Below are positions 35,026 to 44,243 of a stretch of DNA of 64,000 bases, piece by piece; the first letter of the stretch is position 1; every line of letters begins with the position of its first letter. The stretch is from positions 1-64,000 of the forward strand of contig CAZZKV010000007.1 in the NCBI GenBank assembly GCA_964654665.1, read 5' to 3'. Below the pieces are notes generated by a model that had not been told where the DNA came from, ran no database searches, and was given only the letters and a program-made list of their open reading frames with translations. A program made the translations under genes and the position numbers. The stretch comes from CALCKU01 sp964654665. Lineage in GTDB: Bacteria > Pseudomonadota > Alphaproteobacteria > Caulobacterales > Maricaulaceae.

Positions 35026-37092
35026 TTAGGCCTTTTTTAAATATAGCTTATCTTTGGTGTTAATATTCCAGAGTTCCAGACAGTTTTGTAACTTTTTAAT
35101 TGATAAGGGTTTGGATAAATAGTCATCCAAATCATTATCAAGGCAATTGTCTTTATCTCCCGTAAGGCAATGGGCGGTTACGGCTATGATAGGTGTCCGG
35201 GAGCGACCTAAAGATTTTTCCAGTTTTCTAATTTCAGTGGTCGCCTCAAATCCATTAACATTGGGCATTGATATATCCATTAGAACAACAGACGGCGAGA
35301 GTTTCTCCCATAATTTGATCACTTCGGCCCCATCGTAAGCAATCTTATAGCTTAGTCCGAGCTCATCCATGAGATATTGGATGAATACCTGGTTCACTTC
35401 ATTGTCTTCGGCAATAAGAACATCAATATTTGAGGGCGTCTTATCTTTGATTGGAGATATGCTGGCTGGCGATGACAGCGTTTTTGATGGACTGTTAGGG
35501 GGAATTGGGGACGTGCATGCAGGAGTTGTCTTTGTTCGGGAAGATTTTTGTAAAACCTTGCCGATTGTGCGTCTCAGGGTTGCCGCCCGTGTTGGCTTTG
35601 TTAAAAATTGGGCGATACCCAAACCAGACATGCGCGTTTGCAACTCACTTTTGTCAACAGAGGAGAGCATTATTATAGGGATGTCTTTAAAATGTGGGTT
35701 ATTCATAACCATACGGACAAAATCTTCGCCATTTTTTTGCGGCATTTGATAATCTACAATTATAAGATCCAGCATAAGGTTTTTTTGAGAGGCGCTATTA
35801 AGCACAGCCATGCCGAGATCGGCTGATTCAACACATGCGGAACGACATCCCCAAAACTTTAATTGCTCCGCAAGTATACTCCGGTTGTTGGGATTATCAT
35901 CAATGACTAAGACTTTAGCGCCCTTTATATTGAATTTTTTTTCCGATGGTACGTGTTCAACATTCAGATGGGGCAAATCTATGGTGAATGTAAAACAGGA
36001 CCCTTTACCTAATTCGCTTTCAACATTTATGTCGCCGCCCATAAGCCGGATGAGTTCACGGGCGATATTTAGGCCCAGTCCTGTACCGCCAAACTCTCGT
36101 GTTGTGCTGGCATCGGCCTGATTAAACTTTTCAAATATTTTTGGAAATTTTTCAGGCTCAATTCCAATCCCTGTATCCTCGACCTTAATAGTCAGGGCCG
36201 TGATTACACCCTCGGAATGGCCGCTGACGCTTATAAGCACATGGCCTTCCTTGGTAAATTTCGTGGCATTACCAATTATATTTGTTAATATTTGCCGAAT
36301 GCGTCCGACATCACCAAGATATCGTAAAGGGAGGTCGGCTTGTATTTTCAAAAGAAGATCAACACCTGTCTCAGAAACTTTATGGGAGAGAAGGGCCATC
36401 ACATCTTCGATGCTATCTCGCAATATGAACGGAACCGGAGCGAGTTGTAATTGGCCAGCTTCAATTTTCGAGAAATCTAAAATGTCATTGATTATTGTTA
36501 AAAGTGCATTTCCGGACCGATGAATGACGTCGACGAATTCAGATTGTTTTGCTGTAAGTTTACAGCCCTTAAGCAGTTCGGTCATTCCCATGACGCCATT
36601 CATGGGTGTTCGGATTTCGTGGCTCATATTGGCTAAAAATTGCGATTTGGCGAGATCAGCAGCTTCGGCACGTAATTCGGCCTCTTTTAGATGGGTTACA
36701 TCATAACCTGAGCCCAACATGCGAAGCGCACGACCTTTATCATCAAAGAGAGCTTCGCCTGTTATATAAACCCAGCGTGTCTCGCCGTCGATTTCCCGAA
36801 TAATTCGATATTCAATATCGAAGGGTTCGTTTTGGGTGATATGCAACGCAGATTGATCTTTAACTCTTTTTGTATCATCGGGATGAATAATGCTATTAAG
36901 ATAATCCAGATTTATATTTTTGTTCGGGGGGGCGCCCATAATCTCAAGCATGCGGTCAGTCCACTGCATGTCCCCGGTTTCCACATCGGCTTCCCACAAC
37001 CCAAGTTTCGAACCTGCTATCGCCAGTTTCATCTTTTGTGTATCAAACTCACGGCTTTTAGCGTTAGATCGCGTAATGTTTTCACCCCTCAT
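35026..37092 (-). CDS. Soluble hybrid histidine kinase: PAS-HisKA-HATPase-REC-REC
   Basis: 688 residues with no membrane helix. Order: a PAS_3-type domain (about 25-130; YRIIREIDGETRWVYITGEA), HisKA with the H box FLANMSHEIRTPMNGVMGM (about 150-215), HATPase (about 255-370; GIGIEPEKFPKIFEKF, GGTGLGL), a first receiver (about 390-510; phospho-acceptor in IIVDYQMPQKNG), a Pro/Ser linker (about 520-555) and a second receiver (about 560-675; LMDISMPNVNG). Such kinases usually sense a cytoplasmic ligand through PAS. No separate response regulator or phosphotransfer gene is adjacent, so the partner is elsewhere. Confidence 0.94.
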   Translation of the reverse strand: MRGENITRSNAKSREFDTQKMKLAIAGSKLGLWEADVETGDMQWTDRMLEIMGAPPNKNINLDYLNSIIHPDDTKRVKDQSALHITQNEPFDIEYRIIREIDGETRWVYITGEALFDDKGRALRMLGSGYDVTHLKEAELRAEAADLAKSQFLANMSHEIRTPMNGVMGMTELLKGCKLTAKQSEFVDVIHRSGNALLTIINDILDFSKIEAGQLQLAPVPFILRDSIEDVMALLSHKVSETGVDLLLKIQADLPLRYLGDVGRIRQILTNIIGNATKFTKEGHVLISVSGHSEGVITALTIKVEDTGIGIEPEKFPKIFEKFNQADASTTREFGGTGLGLNIARELIRLMGGDINVESELGKGSCFTFTIDLPHLNVEHVPSEKKFNIKGAKVLVIDDNPNNRSILAEQLKFWGCRSACVESADLGMAVLNSASQKNLMLDLIIVDYQMPQKNGEDFVRMVMNNPHFKDIPIIMLSSVDKSELQTRMSGLGIAQFLTKPTRAATLRRTIGKVLQKSSRTKTTPACTSPIPPNSPSKTLSSPASISPIKDKTPSNIDVLIAEDNEVNQVFIQYLMDELGLSYKIAYDGAEVIKLWEKLSPSVVLMDISMPNVNGFEATTEIRKLEKSLGRSRTPIIAVTAHCLTGDKDNCLDNDLDDYLSKPLSIKKLQNCLELWNINTKDKLYLKKA

Positions 37093-37221
37093 TTTACCAT
37101 CCCATTTGGTAATTCTCTTAAGCTTTTAGCTCATTTTATTATTCTATAATGCGGGCATATGAAGAAATATTTAACTGTAATTGTGTTTTTAATATTTATA
37201 GCGGATATGGCGATATTGATA

Positions 37222-39369
37222 TTATCCGCCTTGTGATAGCCGCATGTTAACGACATCCAGAACAGATAATACTGCGTCGGGTATATTGGTACCCGGCGGA
37301 AACACAGCCTTGGCGCCCATCTCTTTTAAGGTTTCGATGTCTTCGGGCGGCACAACCCCGCCGACAATGATTAAAATATCGTCGCGCTTCTCTGCATTGA
37401 GGGCGCTGCGCAGGGCAGGGATCAAGGTTAGGTGCCCTGCTGCCAATGAGCTGGCAGCGATAACATCAACATCATTATCAATTCCCATAGCTGCGCTTTC
37501 TTCCGGTGTTTGAAAGAGCGGGCCAATAACCACATCAAATCCGATATCCTTAAAGGCGGTTGCGACAACTTTTTGACCGCGGTCATGGCCGTCTTGGCCC
37601 ATTTTAGCAATAAGAATTTTGGGTTTGCGCCCTTCAAGTGTTGTAAAGGCTTTAATGCGGCGTATCGCTTCATTATAACTGGGGTTGCGCTGATCAAATG
37701 CAGAAGAATATACACCTGTAATGCCGGCGGGTTTGGCGGCATAACGGCCATAAACTTTTTCCAATGCAGATGATATCTCGCCAACTGTTGCTTTCTTGCG
37801 GGCTGCATCAACGGCCAAGTTTAATAGATTGCCAGTGCCCGTATCTGCCGATCGGGTCAGTGCGTCCAGAGCGGCCATAGTTGCCTCAGTATCGCGATCA
37901 GCTTTGAGTTGATGCAGGCGTTCTATTTGGCCTTTGCGGACCTTGTCATTATCAACTTTTAAAATCGGAATATCGTCTTTTTCATCCGAAAGATATTGAT
38001 TAACCCCGACAACTGTTTGCGCGCCGCTATCTATGCGGGCTTGAATCCGGGCGGCCGATTCTTCAATACGCAATTTTGGTATACCAGCCTCAATAGCGGC
38101 TGCCATGCCGCCCAAGGCTTCAACTTCCTGAATGTGGGTGAGGGCTTTGCTTGCCAGATCATGGGTTAGCCGTTCAACAAAGAAACTTCCGCCCCATGGA
38201 TCGATTTGGTCTGTGTGATGACCTTCGGTTTGTAGAAAAATTTGCGTATTACGAGCAATGCGCGCGGAAAAATCAGTAGGCAGTGCAAGAGCTTCATCCA
38301 GTGAATTTGTGTGTAGACTTTGGGTATGTCCATCCACAGCGGCCATAGCCTCGATATGGGTGCGCCCAACATTGTTAAAAACATCTTGTGCTGTGAGTGA
38401 CCAGCCAGACGTTTGGCAATGCGTCCGCAGCATCGTTGATTTAGGATTATTCGGTCCGAAAGGGCTTATCAATTTGGCCCATAACAGACGTGCTGCGCGT
38501 AATTTGGCGACTTCCATGAAATAATTCATACCTATAGCCCAAAAAAAGCTAAGTCGCGGAGCAAAGCGATCAATATCCATACCGGCTGCGATACCGGTTC
38601 GGACATATTCAAGTCCGTCTGCGAGAGTATAGCCCAGTTCTATGTCGGCTGAGGCCCCTGCTTCTTGCATATGGTATCCCGATATAGAGATAGAGTTGAA
38701 TTTTGGCATATGGGCCGCAGTGTGTTTGAATATATCTTCAATAATGCGCAAGGACGGTCTTGGGGGATAAATATAGGTGTTCCGTACCATAAATTCCTTG
38801 AGAATGTCATTTTGAATAGTTCCGGACAGTTGGCTTTGACTGACGCCCTGTTCCTCAGCCGCCGCAATATAGAGGGCCAATATGGGTAAGACTGCGCCGT
38901 TCATTGTCATAGACACACTCATTTTATCCAGAGGAATTTGATCAAATAAAATACGCATATCGTAAAGGCTGTCGATAGCGACGCCAGCCATACCCACATC
39001 ACCCGGCACGCGCGGATGATCAGAATCATAGCCGCGATGTGTGGCCAGATCGAAAGCAACCGAGAGGCCTTTTTGCCCTGCAGCCAGATTACGACGATAA
39101 AAAGCATTGGAGTCTTCAGCGGTAGAAAATCCGGCATATTGGCGAATAGTCCATGGCCGCTGGCTATACATGGTTGGATAGGGGCCTCGAATATAGGGGG
39201 CAAACCCGGGATAGCTATTCAGATGATCAAGACCAGCTATATCTGCTGGCGTATAGGCCGGTTTAAGTGTGATGCCTTCTGGCGAGACCCAATCAGCCCC
39301 GCTTTGCGGAAGCTGGGGGGAAAGACCAAGGTCAAGCTTTGTGAAATCAGGAGATTTATGCGGCGTCAT
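37222..39369 (-). CDS. mutB: Methylmalonyl-CoA mutase, large subunit
   Basis: 715 residues. The catalytic barrel has TMYSQRPWTIRQYAGFSTAE and GYHMQEAGA. The C-terminal cobalamin-binding domain (about 585-710) has KMGQDGHDRGQK, carrying the DxHxxG base-off motif, and PLFQTPEESA. With the small subunit it interconverts methylmalonyl-CoA and succinyl-CoA, the last step of propionate, odd-chain and branched-chain carbon use. The 4-nt overlap with the small-subunit gene is typical. No cobalamin riboswitch is visible upstream of the pair. Confidence 0.97.
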   Translation of the reverse strand: MTPHKSPDFTKLDLGLSPQLPQSGADWVSPEGITLKPAYTPADIAGLDHLNSYPGFAPYIRGPYPTMYSQRPWTIRQYAGFSTAEDSNAFYRRNLAAGQKGLSVAFDLATHRGYDSDHPRVPGDVGMAGVAIDSLYDMRILFDQIPLDKMSVSMTMNGAVLPILALYIAAAEEQGVSQSQLSGTIQNDILKEFMVRNTYIYPPRPSLRIIEDIFKHTAAHMPKFNSISISGYHMQEAGASADIELGYTLADGLEYVRTGIAAGMDIDRFAPRLSFFWAIGMNYFMEVAKLRAARLLWAKLISPFGPNNPKSTMLRTHCQTSGWSLTAQDVFNNVGRTHIEAMAAVDGHTQSLHTNSLDEALALPTDFSARIARNTQIFLQTEGHHTDQIDPWGGSFFVERLTHDLASKALTHIQEVEALGGMAAAIEAGIPKLRIEESAARIQARIDSGAQTVVGVNQYLSDEKDDIPILKVDNDKVRKGQIERLHQLKADRDTEATMAALDALTRSADTGTGNLLNLAVDAARKKATVGEISSALEKVYGRYAAKPAGITGVYSSAFDQRNPSYNEAIRRIKAFTTLEGRKPKILIAKMGQDGHDRGQKVVATAFKDIGFDVVIGPLFQTPEESAAMGIDNDVDVIAASSLAAGHLTLIPALRSALNAEKRDDILIIVGGVVPPEDIETLKEMGAKAVFPPGTNIPDAVLSVLDVVNMRLSQGG

Positions 39370-40604
39370 GGGGCTGACCTCCGCGTTTTCGCCGCTCGAG
39401 TGGTTTGAGAAGGGTGCAATGTCACGCCGAGAATGGGGTCATTGCGGTCATTGCGGGCTTTGGCCATACGCTCAATACGGGCTTTAAACGGGGCTGTATT
39501 CTCTAGTCCGCCCTCTGTTTCGATTTGTTGAAATTCAGTCCAGGCAGCACGGGCTAAATGTTCTGTCATTGTCTCATGAAAATAACTACCGAAGGCGGCG
39601 TCATTGACCTGACCTAAATGACTTTCTTTCATCATCATTAATTGCATATTGCGGGCAATGCGATGCCCAAACCCAGTCGCATGACCGATTGCATCCGTGA
39701 ATGGGCGTGTTGTGATAAAGTCGGCTCCGCCAATCACAGCGCCAAAGCCAGCGCTCATGACACGCAACATATTTGTCCAAGGGTCGGTGCTTTGCATCAT
39801 ATGTTTCGCGGTTATGACATGTATGGGAAGGGTGACGTCATTGAGACTGAAGGCATCTGCAATACGGGCATAAATCCTGCGAGCGGCGCGTATTTTTGCA
39901 ATTGAGAGATGGCTATCTTGATCCGTTGTCAGTTCAGCGCCGATATGACGCGCTGCGAGATCTGGCCCTAATGTGCGCATAGTATAAGCGGTGCTTGCGG
40001 CGAAATAAGCCAGCTCCTGAACGGCTGTACCACCCATTTCCGAAACGCGGGTCGCATTGATTGTAATCATGCGCCAATTCTCTGGGGCTTCCCGTGCGAG
40101 GGATTGCAGGTTCTCTGTTTTAGGGTCTAAGCCGAAATAGATATGGGATGTATGATATTCGTTAAAAAGCGTTATGTTTTGATGATCATTATTAGGTGCT
40201 ATTGCAATGGGAATAAGATCCATATGAACAGCATCAAACAAACGCTTGAGGTCGTTTTTACGACCTATTGTTATACCGGTATCGCCCAATGTAATCCGGG
40301 CTGCACTGGCGCCGCCTGTTAAATCTTCTCTTAATTGATGATTAGCATGAGCGATATCAGGGTCTCGAACTGGCGCTGCAATGTGCCACGGTCGGTCATC
40401 TTGCAGCGGCGCACCGGCACGGGGGATCGCTTTGATATCATCGGGCCGATCCGAAGCAGAGGATAGAGGCCCGCGCGGTAAGCCATCATCCGTATAGCGT
40501 ATGAGGCTTTCAAAACTATCCCCGCGCAATCCCTTTTCCACAAGCACCTGCCAATCGTCTTGAGAAATGGCAGGAAAGTTATCGGTTAATCGTAAATTGG
40601 TCAT
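39366..40604 (-). CDS. mutA: Methylmalonyl-CoA mutase, small subunit
   Basis: 412 residues. It is the inactive partner barrel of MutB. It keeps the mutase-fold stretches (GGTAVQELAYFAASTAYTMR; AFGSYFHETMTEHLARAAW) but lacks a C-terminal cobalamin domain with the DxHxxG motif. At 412 residues it is shorter than the roughly 600-residue small subunits that keep a degenerate cobalamin-like domain, so that C-terminal domain has been lost here. It is translated just before mutB. Confidence 0.9.
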   Translation of the reverse strand: MTNLRLTDNFPAISQDDWQVLVEKGLRGDSFESLIRYTDDGLPRGPLSSASDRPDDIKAIPRAGAPLQDDRPWHIAAPVRDPDIAHANHQLREDLTGGASAARITLGDTGITIGRKNDLKRLFDAVHMDLIPIAIAPNNDHQNITLFNEYHTSHIYFGLDPKTENLQSLAREAPENWRMITINATRVSEMGGTAVQELAYFAASTAYTMRTLGPDLAARHIGAELTTDQDSHLSIAKIRAARRIYARIADAFSLNDVTLPIHVITAKHMMQSTDPWTNMLRVMSAGFGAVIGGADFITTRPFTDAIGHATGFGHRIARNMQLMMMKESHLGQVNDAAFGSYFHETMTEHLARAAWTEFQQIETEGGLENTAPFKARIERMAKARNDRNDPILGVTLHPSQTTRAAKTRRSAP

Positions 40605-40795
40605 AGGACTATACTAGGGCTTGTCCCCCAGAGTTCAACTTATCTTAGGTCAAATTCGATCATAATCGGCGTAAATCATATCTGTGATGTCCTAAAAGCA
40701 GGTGTTTGATATATAGAACGTATGTTTTTTATATAGGTTATTGAAATTTTATGGCTGAAGGCTTATGTGCGCGGTATAACCATTAAGGGCTTGAT
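40605..40795. promoter_or_regulatory. Divergent interval between mutA and fpr
   Basis: 191 AT-rich bases containing the start regions of two divergent units (mutA-mutB and fpr). No riboswitch fold or operator was recognised by eye. Confidence 0.35.
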
Positions 40796-41590
40796 ATGAC
40801 TGCTGTAAATCCTAATGCGCCAACGGAAGAAACCGTACTCAAAGTCGAGCATTATACGGACCGTTTATTTCGGTTTGAAATTACACGTCCGGCGAGCTTC
40901 CGCTTCCGGTCGGGTGAGTTTGTTATGATAGGTTTGCCCAAAACCGAAGAGCAGCGTAAACCATTGATGCGCGCCTATTCGGTAGCCTCGCCAAGTTGGG
41001 ATGAAAAGCTGGAATTTTATTCGATTAAAGTGCCTGATGGCCCTTTAACATCACGACTACAAAAAATTCAGGAGGGGGATACGGTTCTACTTGGTAAAAA
41101 ACCGGTTGGGACACTCGTTTTGGATGCATTATTACCAGGAAAACGGCTTTATATGTTCTCTACAGGAACAGGTATCGCGCCGTTTGCTTCGCTTATTCGC
41201 GATCCCGAGACTTATGAACGCTATGATGAAATTATTTTGACCCATACATGCCGCCAAAAGGCAGAGTTATCTTATGGATTGCGTTTGGTTGAGAGCTTGA
41301 GTGATGATCCGTTAGTCGGCGAAATGATCGGTGACAAACTTTTACATGTGACATCGCTTACGCGCGAAGAATATCCGTTAAAGGGCCGTATTACAACGCT
41401 TATTCAATCTGGCGATCTTTTCAAGAATGCCGGAACACCGCCGCTTAATCCAGCAGAAGATCGTGTGATGATTTGCGGATCAATGGATATGATTAATGAT
41501 ACAAAAGCTTTGGTGGAAACTTTCGGTTTAACGGAAGGCTCCAATTCAAATCCGGCTGAATTTGTCGTCGAAAAGTCATTTGTGGGATAA
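40796..41590 (+). CDS. fpr: Ferredoxin/flavodoxin-NADP+ reductase
   Basis: 264 residues. FAD-binding barrel: LMRAYSVASPSWDEKLEF. NADP lobe: LYMFSTGTGIAPFASLIRD and LTHTCRQKAELSYG, then VMICGSMDMINDTK. It ends EKSFVG, the short tail of bacterial class I/II Fpr proteins, without plant-type features. It moves electrons between NADPH and ferredoxin or flavodoxin, often induced by oxidative stress. It is convergent with lptD. Confidence 0.93.
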   Translation: MTAVNPNAPTEETVLKVEHYTDRLFRFEITRPASFRFRSGEFVMIGLPKTEEQRKPLMRAYSVASPSWDEKLEFYSIKVPDGPLTSRLQKIQEGDTVLLGKKPVGTLVLDALLPGKRLYMFSTGTGIAPFASLIRDPETYERYDEIILTHTCRQKAELSYGLRLVESLSDDPLVGEMIGDKLLHVTSLTREEYPLKGRITTLIQSGDLFKNAGTPPLNPAEDRVMICGSMDMINDTKALVETFGLTEGSNSNPAEFVVEKSFVG

Positions 41591-41605
41591 TAAAGCCAGC
41601 GGATA

Positions 41606-43966
41606 TTACTCTGGAGCAAAATCTCCGAGAGTTAAGAGCGAGACTCGTACGCCAAAGCCTTCTGAATTACCTACAACACCGAGGTTGTTTCGATTTCTAT
41701 CATAGATGAATTCAATCCGCGTACAATCATCATCGTAAATAAGCGACAGGGCTTGGCGTCGGGTTACATCGCGATCAATATCGCGGAAGAGTGAATAGCG
41801 CGTACTCCAGTTTTCTGTGAGCTTGAGGCCAAATGATCCTGAAATTTCTTCGGGTGGAGCGTTTGGATTGGTGAGTAACTGCCGGGCGGCACTGTCCAAT
41901 TTATAATATCGTAGATTGGCATTGAACCGGTCATGCGTATATCCAAAACTGGTATCAATACGGCGAAAACGACTATCATCGTCATCATATCTTATCCGTG
42001 TTGACCATGACAGGTTGCGGCCTAAATATAATTCGAATTGACCGACAATATCGGAGGTTCCCCCTGCTAGACCTGTCCCGAGACCAAAATCATCATCAAA
42101 CCCGCTTGCATAGCTTTGTCCTGCAAAGAGATAGGCGCGGTTATTGCCCCAATCAGCCGTAAGCGAGCCGCCAACATCAGCGCGAAAGCCTTCTTGCCAA
42201 AAATCAAATCCTGTTGATTTATTCGACGCCCAAAATAGGGCGCTATCGAGGTCAATATCAGTTGAGTCCTGAAGTAAATCCAAAGTGGAACCGCTTGTAA
42301 AGTTATCTAATTTTCCATCACCAAAGCTTTGGGTTAGCTGTATGCGTGGCTCAATGACAATATCAACATTATTACCAGAGCGAATGAAAGGCCATCGAAT
42401 ATCCACGCCCGTTTGGCCAATGGTTCGGGAAAAATCGGTTTGCGTGCCATTCCGGTCTTCAAGGTCAACATAGTCATAGCGGGCATTAGCAAAAGGTTTC
42501 ACTTCAATACCGGCAGGGGCGATAAAGGTTTTATTCCAATCTACCCCACCTGATGCGCGGGTGTAATCGGACCCTATTTTGCGGGTTAACGCCGTCACAT
42601 CACCAAAGAGCTTTAACCGACCACCTAAGGGGTCGGTAAAATATTTTTCGAGTTCTATTTTAGGAGCAATAATCGGCAAAATACTATCGTCTTCTCGGTT
42701 AACCGTAAATTGCTCTATGCCGGCTGCATCTTCAGATCTTGTGATTTGGGTGCGCAAGCTTTGATAGCCCCACGTGCCGGTCACAAAGCGAAAATCATCA
42801 TCTTGTCCAACAGCAAAGGCTTGGGAAATAAGGCGGCGGCCATCTGCGGTATATATTCCGCGGCTTGATGGGCGCTCATCCAGATCATATCGGTTTAAAA
42901 ATAAATCATCTGTTGCGAGTTGTACGCCAAAACCCCAGTCCCATGTGTCACTGGGTGAAAATAAACCGTCAGCGAAAAAATGTGATCGTAACTTCCGGCC
43001 AACCGTTGCCTCGTCTGGATTGGTGAAAATGTCATCTTCGGTAAAGGCATTGCCGCGGCGGTCAAAGGCACTGGCATAGGTTAGGCTGCTATTGATATTG
43101 ATATTGCCAGAGTAAAAACGGCGGCGATAATCAAGCTCTAATAAAGGATTGACCTTTGCAAAGACACGCGGCGTTAGCGTGAGGTCAGAATAATCGTCAA
43201 GTGCAATAAAATAAGGTGCGCGAACGTTAAAGCCTTTGCTATTTGATATGCCGATAAAGGGGTTAAGCCAGCCGCTGGCTCGTCCTGCGCTTGGGTCGGG
43301 ATGAGAAAGATAGGGGGTATAGAAAACGGGTAGACCGGCCAGTTCAAACACGGCATCGCGATATTGGATCATATTGCGATCTTTATTTTGTGTCACTTTA
43401 CGGGCCCGAATGCGCCATGTTGGGTTCTTGGTGCTACCGTCCTCTTCAACACAGGCCTCGCAGGCGGTGTAATAGGCATTATAAAGCTCTACGCCTTCAT
43501 CTGTACCGCGCGTCGCAAATGCAGCCCCCGTTATGCCGCCTTCAGGGAATCGGGCTGTGAAATTTGAGGCTGTACCCGCTTCCAGTTCATTGGATAGCTC
43601 AAGCTTGTCGGCAAATTGTGTCGCGCCAGTCGCATCAATCAAGGCGACATTGCCAGAGGCAATCACCCGGCCATTGGATAGGGTGTAAACAACTTTATCG
43701 GCACGTAAGGTTCTATCCTGATAGCGGCCTTCAACCTCACCCTCTGCGGTTATAATGCCGGCTGTTTCGTCATTGATAAGGCTATCCGCCTCAAGATATA
43801 TAATATCGGGATCCTGAAAAGGACTGTTTTTATCCAGTTTCAAGGGACGATTTGTACCGGCTGCCGTTTGCGCCGTCGGGATTTGCGCCTCTGTGAGAAG
43901 TGCTAAGGAACTAACACTGCATGTAAAAAACAAGGTTAGGGCACGTCTTGAAATCGCTGGTGTCAA
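41606..43966 (-). CDS. lptD: LPS-assembly protein LptD
   Basis: 786 residues. A signal peptide is followed by the N-terminal OstA/LptA-like domain (about 50-170; IIYLEADSLIND, LRADKVVYTLSNGRVIASGN) and the LptD C-terminal barrel (about 290-780) with many alternating strands. Cys pairs needed for the LptD disulfides are present as ACEACVEE and near the C-terminus (DDDCTR). It inserts lipopolysaccharide into the outer membrane. Many alphaproteobacteria keep lptD next to lptF-lptG; here it is alone, roughly 19 kb from the lptF at 63424 within this window. Confidence 0.94.
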   Translation of the reverse strand: MTPAISRRALTLFFTCSVSSLALLTEAQIPTAQTAAGTNRPLKLDKNSPFQDPDIIYLEADSLINDETAGIITAEGEVEGRYQDRTLRADKVVYTLSNGRVIASGNVALIDATGATQFADKLELSNELEAGTASNFTARFPEGGITGAAFATRGTDEGVELYNAYYTACEACVEEDGSTKNPTWRIRARKVTQNKDRNMIQYRDAVFELAGLPVFYTPYLSHPDPSAGRASGWLNPFIGISNSKGFNVRAPYFIALDDYSDLTLTPRVFAKVNPLLELDYRRRFYSGNININSSLTYASAFDRRGNAFTEDDIFTNPDEATVGRKLRSHFFADGLFSPSDTWDWGFGVQLATDDLFLNRYDLDERPSSRGIYTADGRRLISQAFAVGQDDDFRFVTGTWGYQSLRTQITRSEDAAGIEQFTVNREDDSILPIIAPKIELEKYFTDPLGGRLKLFGDVTALTRKIGSDYTRASGGVDWNKTFIAPAGIEVKPFANARYDYVDLEDRNGTQTDFSRTIGQTGVDIRWPFIRSGNNVDIVIEPRIQLTQSFGDGKLDNFTSGSTLDLLQDSTDIDLDSALFWASNKSTGFDFWQEGFRADVGGSLTADWGNNRAYLFAGQSYASGFDDDFGLGTGLAGGTSDIVGQFELYLGRNLSWSTRIRYDDDDSRFRRIDTSFGYTHDRFNANLRYYKLDSAARQLLTNPNAPPEEISGSFGLKLTENWSTRYSLFRDIDRDVTRRQALSLIYDDDCTRIEFIYDRNRNNLGVVGNSEGFGVRVSLLTLGDFAPE

Positions 43967-44243
43967 TGGTTTTACCTTTTTCGCCCTGATTCTTTGCCCT
44001 ACTCATATAAGTGAATACCGAAACTTATTCTATCGGTCTATAATATTTGCATAAATTCTTGGTTAGAGTGCGGCCTCCATGTAATATATCTATACAGTCC
44101 GTCCATGATATGGCTAATCCAGAGTGGAAAACAGTCAAATGAAACTCTAGATTAACTAAACTATAGGTAAATAATCGGGAATGCGGGCGGTTTGAGGCTG
44201 GATTGCGCTGTTGCAACATTCCAGCAGTGGAAAAGACAACTAT

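Noticed and set aside
37159..37236. 25-codon plus-strand ORF encoding a single hydrophobic helix
   Set aside because: No ribosome site, overlaps the mutB 3' end, and AT-rich DNA gives such hydrophobic peptides by chance. It could be a real micro-peptide but cannot be supported.
40605..40795. Cobalamin riboswitch upstream of methylmalonyl-CoA mutase
   Set aside because: The interval lacks the conserved B12-box-like sequence and is too short and AT-rich for the fold.
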